Shown piece after piece: positions 33,214 through 42,320 of a stretch of 64,000 bases of DNA. Position 1 is the stretch's first letter. The number at the start of each line of letters is the position of its first letter. A model generated the notes under the pieces. That model did no database searches. It was not told the origin of the DNA and worked only from the letters and a program-made list of their open reading frames with translations. The stretch lies in NCBI RefSeq assembly GCF_021389935.1, contig NZ_CP089979.1:3515001-3579000 (forward strand). Direction: 5' to 3'. The position numbers and the translations under genes were made by a program. This DNA is from Fulvivirga ligni. GTDB taxonomy: Bacteria > Bacteroidota > Bacteroidia > Cytophagales > Cyclobacteriaceae.

Positions 33214-34434
33214 ATGATAAAACAGCTAATTGGCCTGATTTTTTTGATTTTTGCGTTTTGCAATACTTACAGCCAGGTAAAAGAATTCACAGCACCTGTG
33301 AAGCTGCCCTCTCAGATTAACTCAAAGGCAGAGGATATTTACCCAATACTATCTACAGATGGGAAAACACTCTATTTCAGTAGAGCTTTTGATAGTAAAA
33401 ATGTAGGGGGCGAATACGCAGGTCTAGATGTATGGTTTTCCACTAGAGCAGCTAATGGCCAATGGGCAGAAGCTAAGAATGACCTGGAAAACTTAAATAA
33501 TAAAGATAACAACGCCGTAATTGGTATTAAGGCAGATGGTCAAACCATTTACTTGCTCAATTCATATTCCAGAAAAGATGGGATTGCGTTCTCTAAAAAG
33601 GTAAAAGATCAGTGGATAAAGCCGGAGCCGATAGATATTCCTGGCGTTGATAAAAATAATCTAATGGGCTGCTATATGGCACCTTCTTATGATGTAATGA
33701 TTCTGTCACTAGTTCAAAATAATGGTTATGGACAGGAAGATTTATATGTAAGTGAGCTAGTTAATGGCAAATGGACCAAGCCTGAGAATCTCGGAGCTAC
33801 TATTAATACCAGCGGTTTTGAAATCTCACCTTTTCTCTCCCCAGATAAAAGACGTCTCTATTTTGCCAGCGATGGGCACCCAGGAATGGGGGAGGCCGAT
33901 CTTTTTATGGCCGAAAAGCAATATGACAGCTGGTCAGTATGGTCTAAGCCAGTGAATCTTAAAGAATTGAACAGTAATAAATTTGATGCATACCTGACCA
34001 TCTCAAATGATTCAGTCGCCTTCTTTTCAAGTAATAGAGCAGGTGATTATTCAGACATATATTATTCTAAAATACAAGAGGCTTATAATCAGGATTCTAT
34101 CAGTATTTTATTAGCAGAAACAAAAAAAATGTTAGATGAAATCAATCCTGAATCAAATTATAGCTATATTGTGTGTGATAAACCTCTAATAAACAACTCT
34201 ACTAAAGAAGCGGAACGTGCCAGTCTTAAGAAATTTTTTGCACAGTTCGCCGGATTAAACGTTACAGTAAACATAAGTGCTAAAAATGATTCATATGAGG
34301 ATCAGGCTTCCTATCAGTTGATAAAAGAAACTATAGAAGCTGATGAACTTGTAGGAAAAAAGAGCGTTATAACTAAAGTTGACCCACTGGTTGATAGAGG
34401 TTGTACCAATATTAAAGTGACGTTAACAAAATAG
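33214..34434 (+). CDS. PD40 beta-propeller protein
   Basis: A 406-residue secreted protein (signal peptide LIGLIFLIFAFCNTYSQ). Residues ~35-290 hold PD40/WD40-like repeats with the pattern YPILSTDGKTLYFSRAF, SPFLSPDKRRLYFASDGHPG, VAFFSSNRAGDYSDIYYSK, the blades usually seen with OmpA C-domains in Bacteroidota (PorE-like). The last ~100 residues do not show a clear OmpA peptidoglycan-binding motif; the region ending VDRGCTNIKVTLTK is at best a diverged or alternative domain. It starts 23 bases after porP/sprF, so it is the last gene of the adhesin operon and may link the surface complex to the periplasm. Confidence 0.75.
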   Translation: MIKQLIGLIFLIFAFCNTYSQVKEFTAPVKLPSQINSKAEDIYPILSTDGKTLYFSRAFDSKNVGGEYAGLDVWFSTRAANGQWAEAKNDLENLNNKDNNAVIGIKADGQTIYLLNSYSRKDGIAFSKKVKDQWIKPEPIDIPGVDKNNLMGCYMAPSYDVMILSLVQNNGYGQEDLYVSELVNGKWTKPENLGATINTSGFEISPFLSPDKRRLYFASDGHPGMGEADLFMAEKQYDSWSVWSKPVNLKELNSNKFDAYLTISNDSVAFFSSNRAGDYSDIYYSKIQEAYNQDSISILLAETKKMLDEINPESNYSYIVCDKPLINNSTKEAERASLKKFFAQFAGLNVTVNISAKNDSYEDQASYQLIKETIEADELVGKKSVITKVDPLVDRGCTNIKVTLTK

Positions 34435-34576
34435 TTAAACATTGTAGTTATGGTTACGAAAAGATTAAATCTTACACTGTTACCATACTAAAGTAAATTG
34501 TATTAAATATAATCAATATAGAATTTTTTTAAATTAGGAACAATAACTAAGTTCGCCCGAATTTTAATAATATAAA

Positions 34577-36823
34577 ATGGATATTGTACTCATATTAAGG
34601 TTACTAACAAGACGGTTATGGTTGATTTTACTCGTACCGTCAGTTGCAGCCGTTGTAACATTTTTTCTAAGTAGAAACGCTGCGAAGGAATACAGATCCA
34701 CCGCACATATTTCTACTGGATATACACAAGATGTGGGGATTAAGCTGACTGATGAGCGTTTTAACGCTATGGATGCAGGTACTAAGTTTTCTAACCTTAT
34801 AGAGCGTGCTACTTCCAAGCAGGTACTTAGCTTAATAAGTTATAGCCTTATATTACATGACCTCCAATCTGAAGATCCATTCAGAAAATTGGTAGATAAG
34901 GATGATCAGCCCATCCGTATGAGTGCTGAGCAAAAGCAAATGGCCATTGCTTTATTTGAAAAGAAAAAGCAAAATATGGAGATTCTTTCATCATATAATG
35001 ATGATGAAAGAGAGCTTATGGAGCTTTTAGATAAAGTAAAATATTCACCTGAGGATATTGCTGAGAATTTGAATGTAAGTAGAGTGAAGTTTACTGACTT
35101 CTTGTCCATCTCTTATTTATCTCAAAAACCAAAACTTTCGGCATTTGTGGTAAATACTCTTACAGATGAATTAATCAGATATGAGAAGTCACTACGTGCT
35201 GATAGAAGTACTGAAGCACTAGATTTCTTTGCTTCTTTATTAGCCGATAAACAGGCTGTTTACGAGGAAAAAACTGAAGCATTAAAAGCTTATAAAGCTG
35301 CCAATAATGTTGGCGATGTAGCTTTAGAGAGTTCTTCCAAAATAGCCCAGAAAGGAAGCTTGGAATTGCAGAGGGAAGAGACTATTAGTAAGATTCAATC
35401 TCTCAACCTTACCATACGTAATCTTGAAGGGAGAATTGCGAGAATGGAAAGCAAACAAGATTCTGAAGGTAGTTTAGCAGAACTCAATACAAAGATTGCA
35501 GAAATTAGAGGTAGAATTCGAACCCTAAGATCAGCTTACATTGATGGAGGATCTAAAGATGCTGACCTAAAGTCTAATATTGACGCTCTGAGTGCAAGGT
35601 TGGACATTCTTAATAATCAAGCAAGTCAGATATCCACTGTGAAGGTAGAAGGGGCCACATTACCTGAATTGAAGGAGCAATTGACGCAAGCTGAATTAGA
35701 CTTGCAAATTGCGCAAAGCAAACTCTCTACGGTAAGCGCCACCATCGGTACCATTCAGGGTGATGTTAAAAACTATGCGGATAAGGAAGGTACAATTTCA
35801 GTTATGCGTCAAGCTGTAGAAAGAGCTGCGGAAGAATATTCAGATGCACTTAACAAATATAATCAAGAAAAAAGCAAGTCACTGATATCTGGAGTAGGGT
35901 TAAAACCTGTTTTAAGAGGTCAACCTGCTGGCGAGGCGGAGGCATCTAAAACCTTGCTTAAAACTGGACTTGCCTTTGGAGCAACATTAATGCTGTGTGT
36001 TTTTGGAGTGATATTTATTGAGTTTGCGGATCTGTCTGTAAAAACTCCTGCGCAGTTTGAAAGAATGACTAAGCTTGAACTTGCTGGTGTAATTAACCAG
36101 ATTAAGATGACTAATAATAAGCTTAACCTTGGTTATATATTTAGTGATGACGGCAATACAGGCGATCTTACCACTTTCAAACACCTCATTAGAAAAGTAA
36201 GGTATGAAATTGAGAGCGATCAGGCACAGTCTATTCTTATTACTAGTACAGAAGATAAAGTAGGTAAGTCATTCCTTATTGTTTGTCTGGCTTATAGCTT
36301 GAGCCTTATTAAGAAAAAGGTTCTTATTGTAGATACTAACTTTAGAAATAACTCATTGAGTAAGATGCTGATGCCTAAGCAGAGCAATCAGAAATTACTT
36401 AAGAAAGGAGACTTTGATGATGTGAAGCTGATACCATCTAAAAGTGGTGAGCCGGCTTCTGAGGAGACTGAAAAGGACAGCAGATCTATTATTTCTAAAA
36501 CTGCCCATAGAGATATTGATATTATAGGAAGTATTTCAAGCACAGACTCTCCATTGGAGATTTTATCAGGAAGAAACTTTAAGTTCTTGATAGAAGATCT
36601 AAAATTAGATTACGATTACATCTTAATGGAAGGAGCCTCTATTAATAATTATTCAGATACCATGGAGTTAGCTGCTTTTGCTGATAAGGTATTGCCTGTA
36701 TTCTCAGCTGAATCTGTTATTAAGCAGGTAGATAAGGAATCAATCAAATACTTGAGGACCTTGAATGGACAGTTAATTGGCTCTGTTCTTAATAAAGTGA
36801 AAACAAAAGACATGAAGTCTTAA
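34577..36823 (+). CDS. Wzz-type chain-length protein with degenerate BY-kinase domain
   Basis: A 748-residue membrane protein. Layout: span 1 (16-34), a long coiled-coil periplasmic part with the Wzz fold (RLTRRLWLILLVPSVAAVV start; coils through residues ~200-430), span 2 (456-478), and a C-terminal P-loop domain. Walker A is TSTEDKVGKS (GKS kept, but the usual PGEGKST is changed), A' is VLIVDTN (usual VLLIDaDlR), and the Walker B place reads YDYILMEGAS (usual fDyViiDtPP), so the Asp is replaced by Glu. The C-terminal tyrosine cluster is absent. It thus resembles a polysaccharide copolymerase whose kinase half may no longer phosphorylate. It lies just after the adhesin operon with its own 140-base upstream gap. 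Confidence 0.82.
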   Translation: MDIVLILRLLTRRLWLILLVPSVAAVVTFFLSRNAAKEYRSTAHISTGYTQDVGIKLTDERFNAMDAGTKFSNLIERATSKQVLSLISYSLILHDLQSEDPFRKLVDKDDQPIRMSAEQKQMAIALFEKKKQNMEILSSYNDDERELMELLDKVKYSPEDIAENLNVSRVKFTDFLSISYLSQKPKLSAFVVNTLTDELIRYEKSLRADRSTEALDFFASLLADKQAVYEEKTEALKAYKAANNVGDVALESSSKIAQKGSLELQREETISKIQSLNLTIRNLEGRIARMESKQDSEGSLAELNTKIAEIRGRIRTLRSAYIDGGSKDADLKSNIDALSARLDILNNQASQISTVKVEGATLPELKEQLTQAELDLQIAQSKLSTVSATIGTIQGDVKNYADKEGTISVMRQAVERAAEEYSDALNKYNQEKSKSLISGVGLKPVLRGQPAGEAEASKTLLKTGLAFGATLMLCVFGVIFIEFADLSVKTPAQFERMTKLELAGVINQIKMTNNKLNLGYIFSDDGNTGDLTTFKHLIRKVRYEIESDQAQSILITSTEDKVGKSFLIVCLAYSLSLIKKKVLIVDTNFRNNSLSKMLMPKQSNQKLLKKGDFDDVKLIPSKSGEPASEETEKDSRSIISKTAHRDIDIIGSISSTDSPLEILSGRNFKFLIEDLKLDYDYILMEGASINNYSDTMELAAFADKVLPVFSAESVIKQVDKESIKYLRTLNGQLIGSVLNKVKTKDMKS

Positions 36824-36845
36824 TATTATAAAATCATTGAAAATG

Positions 36846-36871
36846 AAAAGGAAGCTGAAAGGCTTCCTTTT
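36846..36871 (+). terminator. Intrinsic terminator after the Wzz-type gene
   Basis: AAAAGGAAGC (36846-36855), loop TGAAAG, and GCTTCCTTTT (36862-36871) followed by TT. It lies 22 bases after the stop at 36823 and may also end the convergent lipoprotein gene. Confidence 0.85.
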
Positions 36872-36874
36872 TTG

Positions 36875-37684
36875 TTAGTAAAAGATAGTATTCGAGGTGG
36901 ATGTAGTATCCTCAAAACTTAGTGTGATTTGATGTATTTCTAAGCGACGGTTCAGGCTATCTACTGAAAATTCATAGTCTGTAAGCATATCTCCTCCCTG
37001 CCAATTATCTTCATAGATTTGCGTAGTTGAATTTTCTATTATATTCCAAATTAGCACAGTTAGTACACCCCAGGTCTCCCCAGCATCTCCACCAGCACTA
37101 TTAATAATAACCAAGTTTTCTTTATCTGATATGTTATATACTTTATCAACCCAAAGTGATCCAATGCCGATGTAATAGATTTTTGGAAATATAAATTTGA
37201 GTTGAAGAGAATCATTCCGATTTTGCCAGATTGTGATGATATGCGCTACATTTTCAAAGCCATCGCCAGCCATCACGATCAACTTTTCCTCTGAATTTAA
37301 GTCATAATATTGCTTTATCCAGTCGCTTGTGCTAAAGTGCATTAAATGATTTGCATAATCATCATGTAAATGAGCGGATGAAGTATCTAGTTGTATAATA
37401 GCCTTTAATGAATCTCTCTCATAATGACCAAGTAATTCAAGGTGTTTTATGTCCGACTTGTGAATAATGATTGAATCGCTCAAATCTCGTAAACTACTGG
37501 AATCTGGCTTAGTTAAATTCTTCTTGTTATTAAGAGTTTCCGGTAAGCAGTTATTTTCTAAGTGGGTGGAATCACTTAATGGGCTTGTTTCTGTTTTTAT
37601 TAAAGTTTCCCTCTTTTCAGTAGGAGTATCACATGCTACGATACTTATTATCAATAATATTAAAATTACTTTGTTTGTTATCAT
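36875..37684 (-). CDS. Hypothetical lipoprotein
   Basis: A 269-residue protein with a lipoprotein signal (VILILLIISIVAC) and a low-complexity Thr/Ser/Lys linker after the Cys. The mature part has WIKQYYDLNSEEKLIVMAGDG, HIITIWQNRNDSLQLKFIFP and YNISDKENLVIINSAGGDAG, suggesting a beta-rich domain. I do not recognise a family. It is convergent with the Wzz-type gene and is the only gene between it and pckA. Confidence 0.6.
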   Translation of the reverse strand: MITNKVILILLIISIVACDTPTEKRETLIKTETSPLSDSTHLENNCLPETLNNKKNLTKPDSSSLRDLSDSIIIHKSDIKHLELLGHYERDSLKAIIQLDTSSAHLHDDYANHLMHFSTSDWIKQYYDLNSEEKLIVMAGDGFENVAHIITIWQNRNDSLQLKFIFPKIYYIGIGSLWVDKVYNISDKENLVIINSAGGDAGETWGVLTVLIWNIIENSTTQIYEDNWQGGDMLTDYEFSVDSLNRRLEIHQITLSFEDTTSTSNTIFY

Positions 37685-37733
37685 AGGAACTTCAAGTTAG
37701 ACTTTTTTCAATTTAAAGGAGAGATTAAAAACA

Positions 37734-37765
37734 AAAATCCCCAGAGTATTCACTCCGGGGATTTT
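37734..37765 (-). terminator. Intrinsic terminator of pckA
   Basis: AAAATCCCC (37734-37742) pairs with GGGGATTTT (37757-37765), with an inner GAGT/ACTC extension after one mismatch. On the minus strand it is followed by TGT after a T-run of five. It lies 30 bases past the pckA stop. Confidence 0.85.
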
Positions 37766-37794
37766 CTTATCCAACTGTTCTGTTTTTTCCGGCT

Positions 37795-39408
37795 TTAGGC
37801 CTGTTGCATAGCGGCTGGCGCTCCGGTCATGATCTCCTCATTAGCATATGATTCATAGTTTTGGAAGTTTTCAGTGAATTTCTCTGCTAGGAGTTGAGCT
37901 TTTTCGTCATACTCTTCTTTGTTGGTCCAAGTATTACGTGGGTTAAGAAGCTCCTCTGGTACACCTGGGCAAGTTGTAGGGTAGTTTAATCCAAATACCG
38001 GTAATTGGTTATACTCTACATTTTCAAGCTCGCCGTTTAGTGCAGCAGAAATCATTCTTCTGGTATACTTCAAAGGAATTCTATGTCCGGTGCCGTATGC
38101 ACCACCGGTCCATCCGGTGTTAATCAGCCAGATATTTACTTTATGGTCTTTTATTTTCTCTCCGAGTAACTCAGCATATTTTGTTGGGTGTAGCGGCATA
38201 AACGGTGCCCCGAAACAAGCACTAAATACACTGGTTGGTTCTGTAATACCTGCTTCAGTTCCTGCCACTTTAGCAGTGTAACCTGAAATGAAGTGGTACA
38301 TGGCTTGACCCACTGTAAGCTTACTTACCGGAGGGAACACTCCTGAAGCATCACAGGTAAGGAAGAAGATATTTTCAGGATGATCGCCCTTAGAAGGTTT
38401 GCAAGCACCTGAGATATAATCTATAGGGTAAGATACCCTGGTGTTTTCTGTTACCTCTTTGTTAGAGAAGTCTACTATGCTAGTACCTGGGATAAATCGT
38501 GTGTTTTCCAGTAATGAACCAAACTTAATGGCGTCAAAAATTTGTGGTTCAGACTCTCTGGTGAGGTCAATTACTTTTGCGTAGCAACCACCCTCGAAGT
38601 TAAACACTCCGTTTTCAGACCAGCCGTGTTCATCATCACCTATCAGGAATCTGTCAGGGTCTGCAGATAATGTTGTTTTTCCTGTACCAGATAGCCCGAA
38701 GAAAATCGCTGTATCGCCTTCTTTACCCGTATTGGCACTACAGTGCATTGATAATACATGCTTTTGCTCAGGTAGTAAGAAGTTGAGCACGCTGAATATA
38801 CCTTTTTTAGATTCCCCAGTATATCCTGTTCCTCCCACTAGAATAATTTTTCTGGTGAAGTTGATGATCGCAAAGTTTTCAGCACGTGTGCCGTCTACTT
38901 CAGGATTAGCAAAGTACTCTGGTACTGCTACAATAGTGAAGTCAGGCTCAAAGTCTACAAGTTCTTCTTTTTCAGGTCTTATAAACATGTTATAGCAGAA
39001 TAGATTGTGCCAGGCCTGAGTATCAATTACTCTTACTTTAAGCTGGTAATCTTTATCTGCACCAGCGTAAGCATCTCTTACAAACAGCCTTTTGTAAGCC
39101 AGACTGTTTACTACTTTGTCAAAAAGCTTATCGAATTTATCTGAATCAAAAGGAATATTGATATTTCCCCACCACACTTTATCTGCTGTAATATCATCTT
39201 TTACTATGTATCTGTCCTTTGGAGATCTTCCGGTAAATTTACCAGTGTCGCACATTAAGGCTCCCGTGCTGGTAAGTACGCCTTCATTGTTTTTGATAGC
39301 TTCAGAAACTAGTTCAGCAGGAGTTAGATTCCATAATACACCTTTGGCGTTAGCCAGGCCTAAATTTTTAAAGCCTTTAAAGATAGATTCGAGGTTAGAA
39401 CGTTTCAT
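37795..39408 (-). CDS. pckA: Phosphoenolpyruvate carboxykinase (ATP)
   Basis: A 537-residue enzyme that turns oxaloacetate plus ATP into phosphoenolpyruvate, CO2 and ADP at the entry to gluconeogenesis (and the reverse in some fermenting Bacteroidota). The kinase-1 loop GLSGTGKTTLSADPDR and the kinase-2 motif FLIGDDEHGW are intact, as are TGRSPKDRY near the start and the metal/adenine site GWTGGAYGTG. Length fits the ATP-using family. A TGA-N6-TCA palindrome lies 127 bases upstream of the start, which may make it part of the CRP/FNR-type regulon proposed in this stretch. A strong terminator follows it. Confidence 0.97.
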   Translation of the reverse strand: MKRSNLESIFKGFKNLGLANAKGVLWNLTPAELVSEAIKNNEGVLTSTGALMCDTGKFTGRSPKDRYIVKDDITADKVWWGNINIPFDSDKFDKLFDKVVNSLAYKRLFVRDAYAGADKDYQLKVRVIDTQAWHNLFCYNMFIRPEKEELVDFEPDFTIVAVPEYFANPEVDGTRAENFAIINFTRKIILVGGTGYTGESKKGIFSVLNFLLPEQKHVLSMHCSANTGKEGDTAIFFGLSGTGKTTLSADPDRFLIGDDEHGWSENGVFNFEGGCYAKVIDLTRESEPQIFDAIKFGSLLENTRFIPGTSIVDFSNKEVTENTRVSYPIDYISGACKPSKGDHPENIFFLTCDASGVFPPVSKLTVGQAMYHFISGYTAKVAGTEAGITEPTSVFSACFGAPFMPLHPTKYAELLGEKIKDHKVNIWLINTGWTGGAYGTGHRIPLKYTRRMISAALNGELENVEYNQLPVFGLNYPTTCPGVPEELLNPRNTWTNKEEYDEKAQLLAEKFTENFQNYESYANEEIMTGAPAAMQQA

Positions 39409-39534
39409 GATTATTTAGTTTAAGTTTTCTGTGGTTTTAAAGGTGAGATTTGTTCTCTCGTTGTCTTTTTGATTTACGATATGAAGATCGCTTTATTTTC
39501 TATTGTATTGAATGACCTATGTTCGTCATAAAAA

Positions 39535-39546
39535 TGATCTACATCA
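39535..39546. promoter_or_regulatory. Candidate CRP/FNR-type site upstream of pckA
   Basis: TGATCTACATCA reads TGAT-N4-ATCA, a perfect dyad with the TGA/TCA half-sites bound by CRP/FNR proteins. It lies 127 bases before the pckA start. A second, wider inverted repeat, ATGAC-N8-GTCAT, is at 39512-39529. Confidence 0.4.
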
Positions 39547-39552
39547 GGTTTA

Positions 39553-40818
39553 TTAAAACTTGAATTGATATTGTAGAATGAATAGGTTTTTTCTGTCTAT
39601 GGCCGTGATTTTCCCTTCTCTATTTTCAAAAATTGGTCGGTTTTGAAAGCCCAGACTTATTTTAGAGTGCAGGTCATTAGGGAAGTAATTAATGGCGAAG
39701 TCATAGTTGTTTACGCCGTCATTTAAACCGTCATAGTCAGCATAATAATGGCTTATTCCAGGCTGTATCATACGGTCATTGCCCAGATGGATATTCATGG
39801 CCAATTGGCTCATCCAAATGTTACCAGTACCAGCTGCCGGGTAGCTATTTCCTTTGCCATTAAAAGAAAGTGATTCTGTAACCGCACCATTTGCGGCATT
39901 GTTGGCTCCTACATTTCTAACAAAGTTTTTACCCAGATTCGAGTTTAAGTAGCTGCCATAGAAAATGATATCCATTTTAGCATTCAACTCCAATTGCCCA
40001 AAAACATCTATACCTTTCATTTGGATAGAGTGAAAAGTGGTGTCACCTTCGCTTAAATACCACATGGCTTTAGGTTGGTAGAGCTGACCTATACCTACAT
40101 TTAAGATGTTTTTACGACCCATATAAAACTGTGGAGCAAAAGATGAACTCTGTTTTTCCTTATCAAGAAACTGATATTTAACATACCAGCTGGTTTGATA
40201 AGGTGAGTAGGCGTAAGCGAAGGTGGCTACATCATCCATAGGAGCAACCGTTTTCGTTTCCAGATAAGGTTTGGCCACAGCCAAACGATAATCCCAATTG
40301 CCTATTTGTCCGTAGGAAAAAACTGATGGTCTTCGCATCATATCATCATAAACATTGATGACGGGTAGGGCACTGAAAAAGATGTCTGATGAAACCAGTG
40401 ATGAGGTTCCCGGGGCTGCATATCTGCTCAGGCCAACCCAGGCGCTTTTTCCAGCTCCAACATTTAACCATGGCCTTATTTGATAAAAGGCATAGGCATC
40501 CAATATCTTTAGCACATTTTCTTTAGAGTTAGTGTTAAGATTATTTTGACCTACCTGAAAAACAAAGCCTAGCTGATCTGTAAGTTGACCATATAGTTTC
40601 AGCCTTAATCTGCGTATAGAAACATCTGTAACTGAAGACTGCTCACTACCATTAACCACGGAACCTGGATTAAGCTCAGTGTGACGAAGCCAAAACTGAC
40701 CTGAACCTTTTATGCCAATGTAATGACGATTGGTAGTGTCCAGGTTCACTTTAAGCTGTCCCTGACTCTTAAGAGCCAGGAAGCTTAAAGCTATAGCGAT
40801 GATGAATCTTAGTTTCAT
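39553..40818 (-). CDS. Outer-membrane porin (phosphate-selective porin O/P type)
   Basis: A 421-residue secreted barrel protein (signal peptide FIIAIALSFLALKSQGQ). It has the O/P-porin-like entry IRRLRLKLYGQLTDQLGF and VFQVGQNNLN, then alternating strands (AFYQIRPWLNVGAGKS, LFVISL-free barrel turns), ending LFILQYQFKF with the C-terminal Phe common in outer-membrane proteins. It begins 2 bases after the DASS transporter gene, so it probably gives outer-membrane entry for the anion that transporter takes in. Confidence 0.82.
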   Translation of the reverse strand: MKLRFIIAIALSFLALKSQGQLKVNLDTTNRHYIGIKGSGQFWLRHTELNPGSVVNGSEQSSVTDVSIRRLRLKLYGQLTDQLGFVFQVGQNNLNTNSKENVLKILDAYAFYQIRPWLNVGAGKSAWVGLSRYAAPGTSSLVSSDIFFSALPVINVYDDMMRRPSVFSYGQIGNWDYRLAVAKPYLETKTVAPMDDVATFAYAYSPYQTSWYVKYQFLDKEKQSSSFAPQFYMGRKNILNVGIGQLYQPKAMWYLSEGDTTFHSIQMKGIDVFGQLELNAKMDIIFYGSYLNSNLGKNFVRNVGANNAANGAVTESLSFNGKGNSYPAAGTGNIWMSQLAMNIHLGNDRMIQPGISHYYADYDGLNDGVNNYDFAINYFPNDLHSKISLGFQNRPIFENREGKITAIDRKNLFILQYQFKF

Positions 40819-40820
40819 GA

Positions 40821-42305
40821 TTATAAGATTCCAATGTTGATATCAAAATAAAGAAGACCAAAGGCCACTAATAGCCCGATTATACCTACTGATATACCTA
40901 TTACTGACAACTGTTTGGTGCTTATAAGGCCGGTGCTGTATGCCAAGGCATTTGGAGGCGTACTTATAGGTAAGCACATGCCTAAAGAAATAGCTAGTGT
41001 GGTGCTGATTAACAATGTTTTACCACCACCAAGGCTTTCCAGAGACATTAGACTGCCACCAATCACGGCTATAATCGGTATTAGAAGATTAGCTGTGGCT
41101 GTGTTAGACATAAAGTTGGCTATAACAAGACCTGTTACAGCGGCCAGAACAAAGATGAGGTAAACTGGCATATGAGCGAATGGAATACTATTTACGATAA
41201 CGCCTGCCAGACCTGTGACACTTAGTGCCAAGCCTAATGCGATACCGCCAGACACTAGCCAAAGTACATCCCAGCTTACATGTTTTAGGTCATCTTTATT
41301 GAGAATATTAAGTGACAAGAATACGGCTATAGGAATAATAGCAATTACGTAGGAGTTCATACCATGCCAAAAGTCTGTGAGCCATAGCAGTACGGTCACT
41401 ATGAAAGTTCCGTAAATGATCCTTGCGGCTCTCTTATCTTTAGTTTCGTGGAGTATGTTTAGTTTTATGTTTTTAGTGGTAGGCGGGTAAACCATAAGAA
41501 TGATTAACCAGCTAATAATGAGCATGATAATTACAAAAGGAACTCCTAATGCCATCCATTTGCTGAATGTAATATCATTGCTTAAATATTTCATAGCAAT
41601 GGCATTTGGCGGCGTACCAATCGGGGTGCCCAGACCTCCGATATTGGCTGCAATTGGAACGCAAAGAACAAAACCTACTCTTCCCTTATCTTCCTTATCC
41701 AGGCTGGCCAGTACTGGTACCAGTATAGAAAGCATCATAGCAGTAGTAGCAGTGTTACTCATAAACATGCTAAATACAGCTGTTATACTCATGATACCGA
41801 GCATAACCCATTTCGGCTTAGAGCCAAATGGTTTAATGAAGGTTCTGGCCATGGTAGAATCCATATTGTATTTTGAAGCGGCAATGGCTAGAAAGAACCC
41901 TCCCAGAAAGAGTATGATAATGGGAGAGGCGAAGGTGCCAATGATCTCTTTATAGTTTAAGATCACTCCAAACATTTCAGATTCCTTATTTAAAAAGGCG
42001 AAACTGATACCACTATCAGATAACAGCACCAATTCCAGAAGAATTACCACTATAGAGGTAGCATAGATTGGTATTGGTTCAAAAATCCAAAAGATGGCGG
42101 CAAAGGCGAATATAAAGATGGTTCTGTGTTGGGTAATGGTTAACCCTTCAAAAGGAAACCAGGCTGTAGGCATAGCCCACACTAACAGAGGTATTGCTAT
42201 GCATAATACAAGTTTTAGTGCTGTGGTGTGGGCTACAAAGTTGTGTTTCAGGTGGCTGAATCTTCGATTGAGAAAATCGAAAGAATGTCTAAAATAAGCG
42301 TACAT
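40821..42305 (-). CDS. DASS/SLC13 family sodium:anion symporter
   Basis: A 494-residue inner-membrane carrier of the divalent-anion:sodium symporter family, with about 12 spans. It shows the two repeated Ser-Asn-Thr family motifs: FMSNTATTAMML and FMSNTATANLLIP, each near a GTPPNA or STPPNAL loop (PIGTPPNAIAM, ISTPPNALAYS), which form the Na+ and carboxylate/sulfate sites. Members take up C4-dicarboxylates, citrate, sulfate or phosphate. Placement between a universal stress protein and a porin, and near pckA, favours dicarboxylates feeding gluconeogenesis; this is inference. Confidence 0.9.
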   Translation of the reverse strand: MYAYFRHSFDFLNRRFSHLKHNFVAHTTALKLVLCIAIPLLVWAMPTAWFPFEGLTITQHRTIFIFAFAAIFWIFEPIPIYATSIVVILLELVLLSDSGISFAFLNKESEMFGVILNYKEIIGTFASPIIILFLGGFFLAIAASKYNMDSTMARTFIKPFGSKPKWVMLGIMSITAVFSMFMSNTATTAMMLSILVPVLASLDKEDKGRVGFVLCVPIAANIGGLGTPIGTPPNAIAMKYLSNDITFSKWMALGVPFVIIMLIISWLIILMVYPPTTKNIKLNILHETKDKRAARIIYGTFIVTVLLWLTDFWHGMNSYVIAIIPIAVFLSLNILNKDDLKHVSWDVLWLVSGGIALGLALSVTGLAGVIVNSIPFAHMPVYLIFVLAAVTGLVIANFMSNTATANLLIPIIAVIGGSLMSLESLGGGKTLLISTTLAISLGMCLPISTPPNALAYSTGLISTKQLSVIGISVGIIGLLVAFGLLYFDINIGIL

Positions 42306-42320
42306 GGTTTAGGGTGCTTG

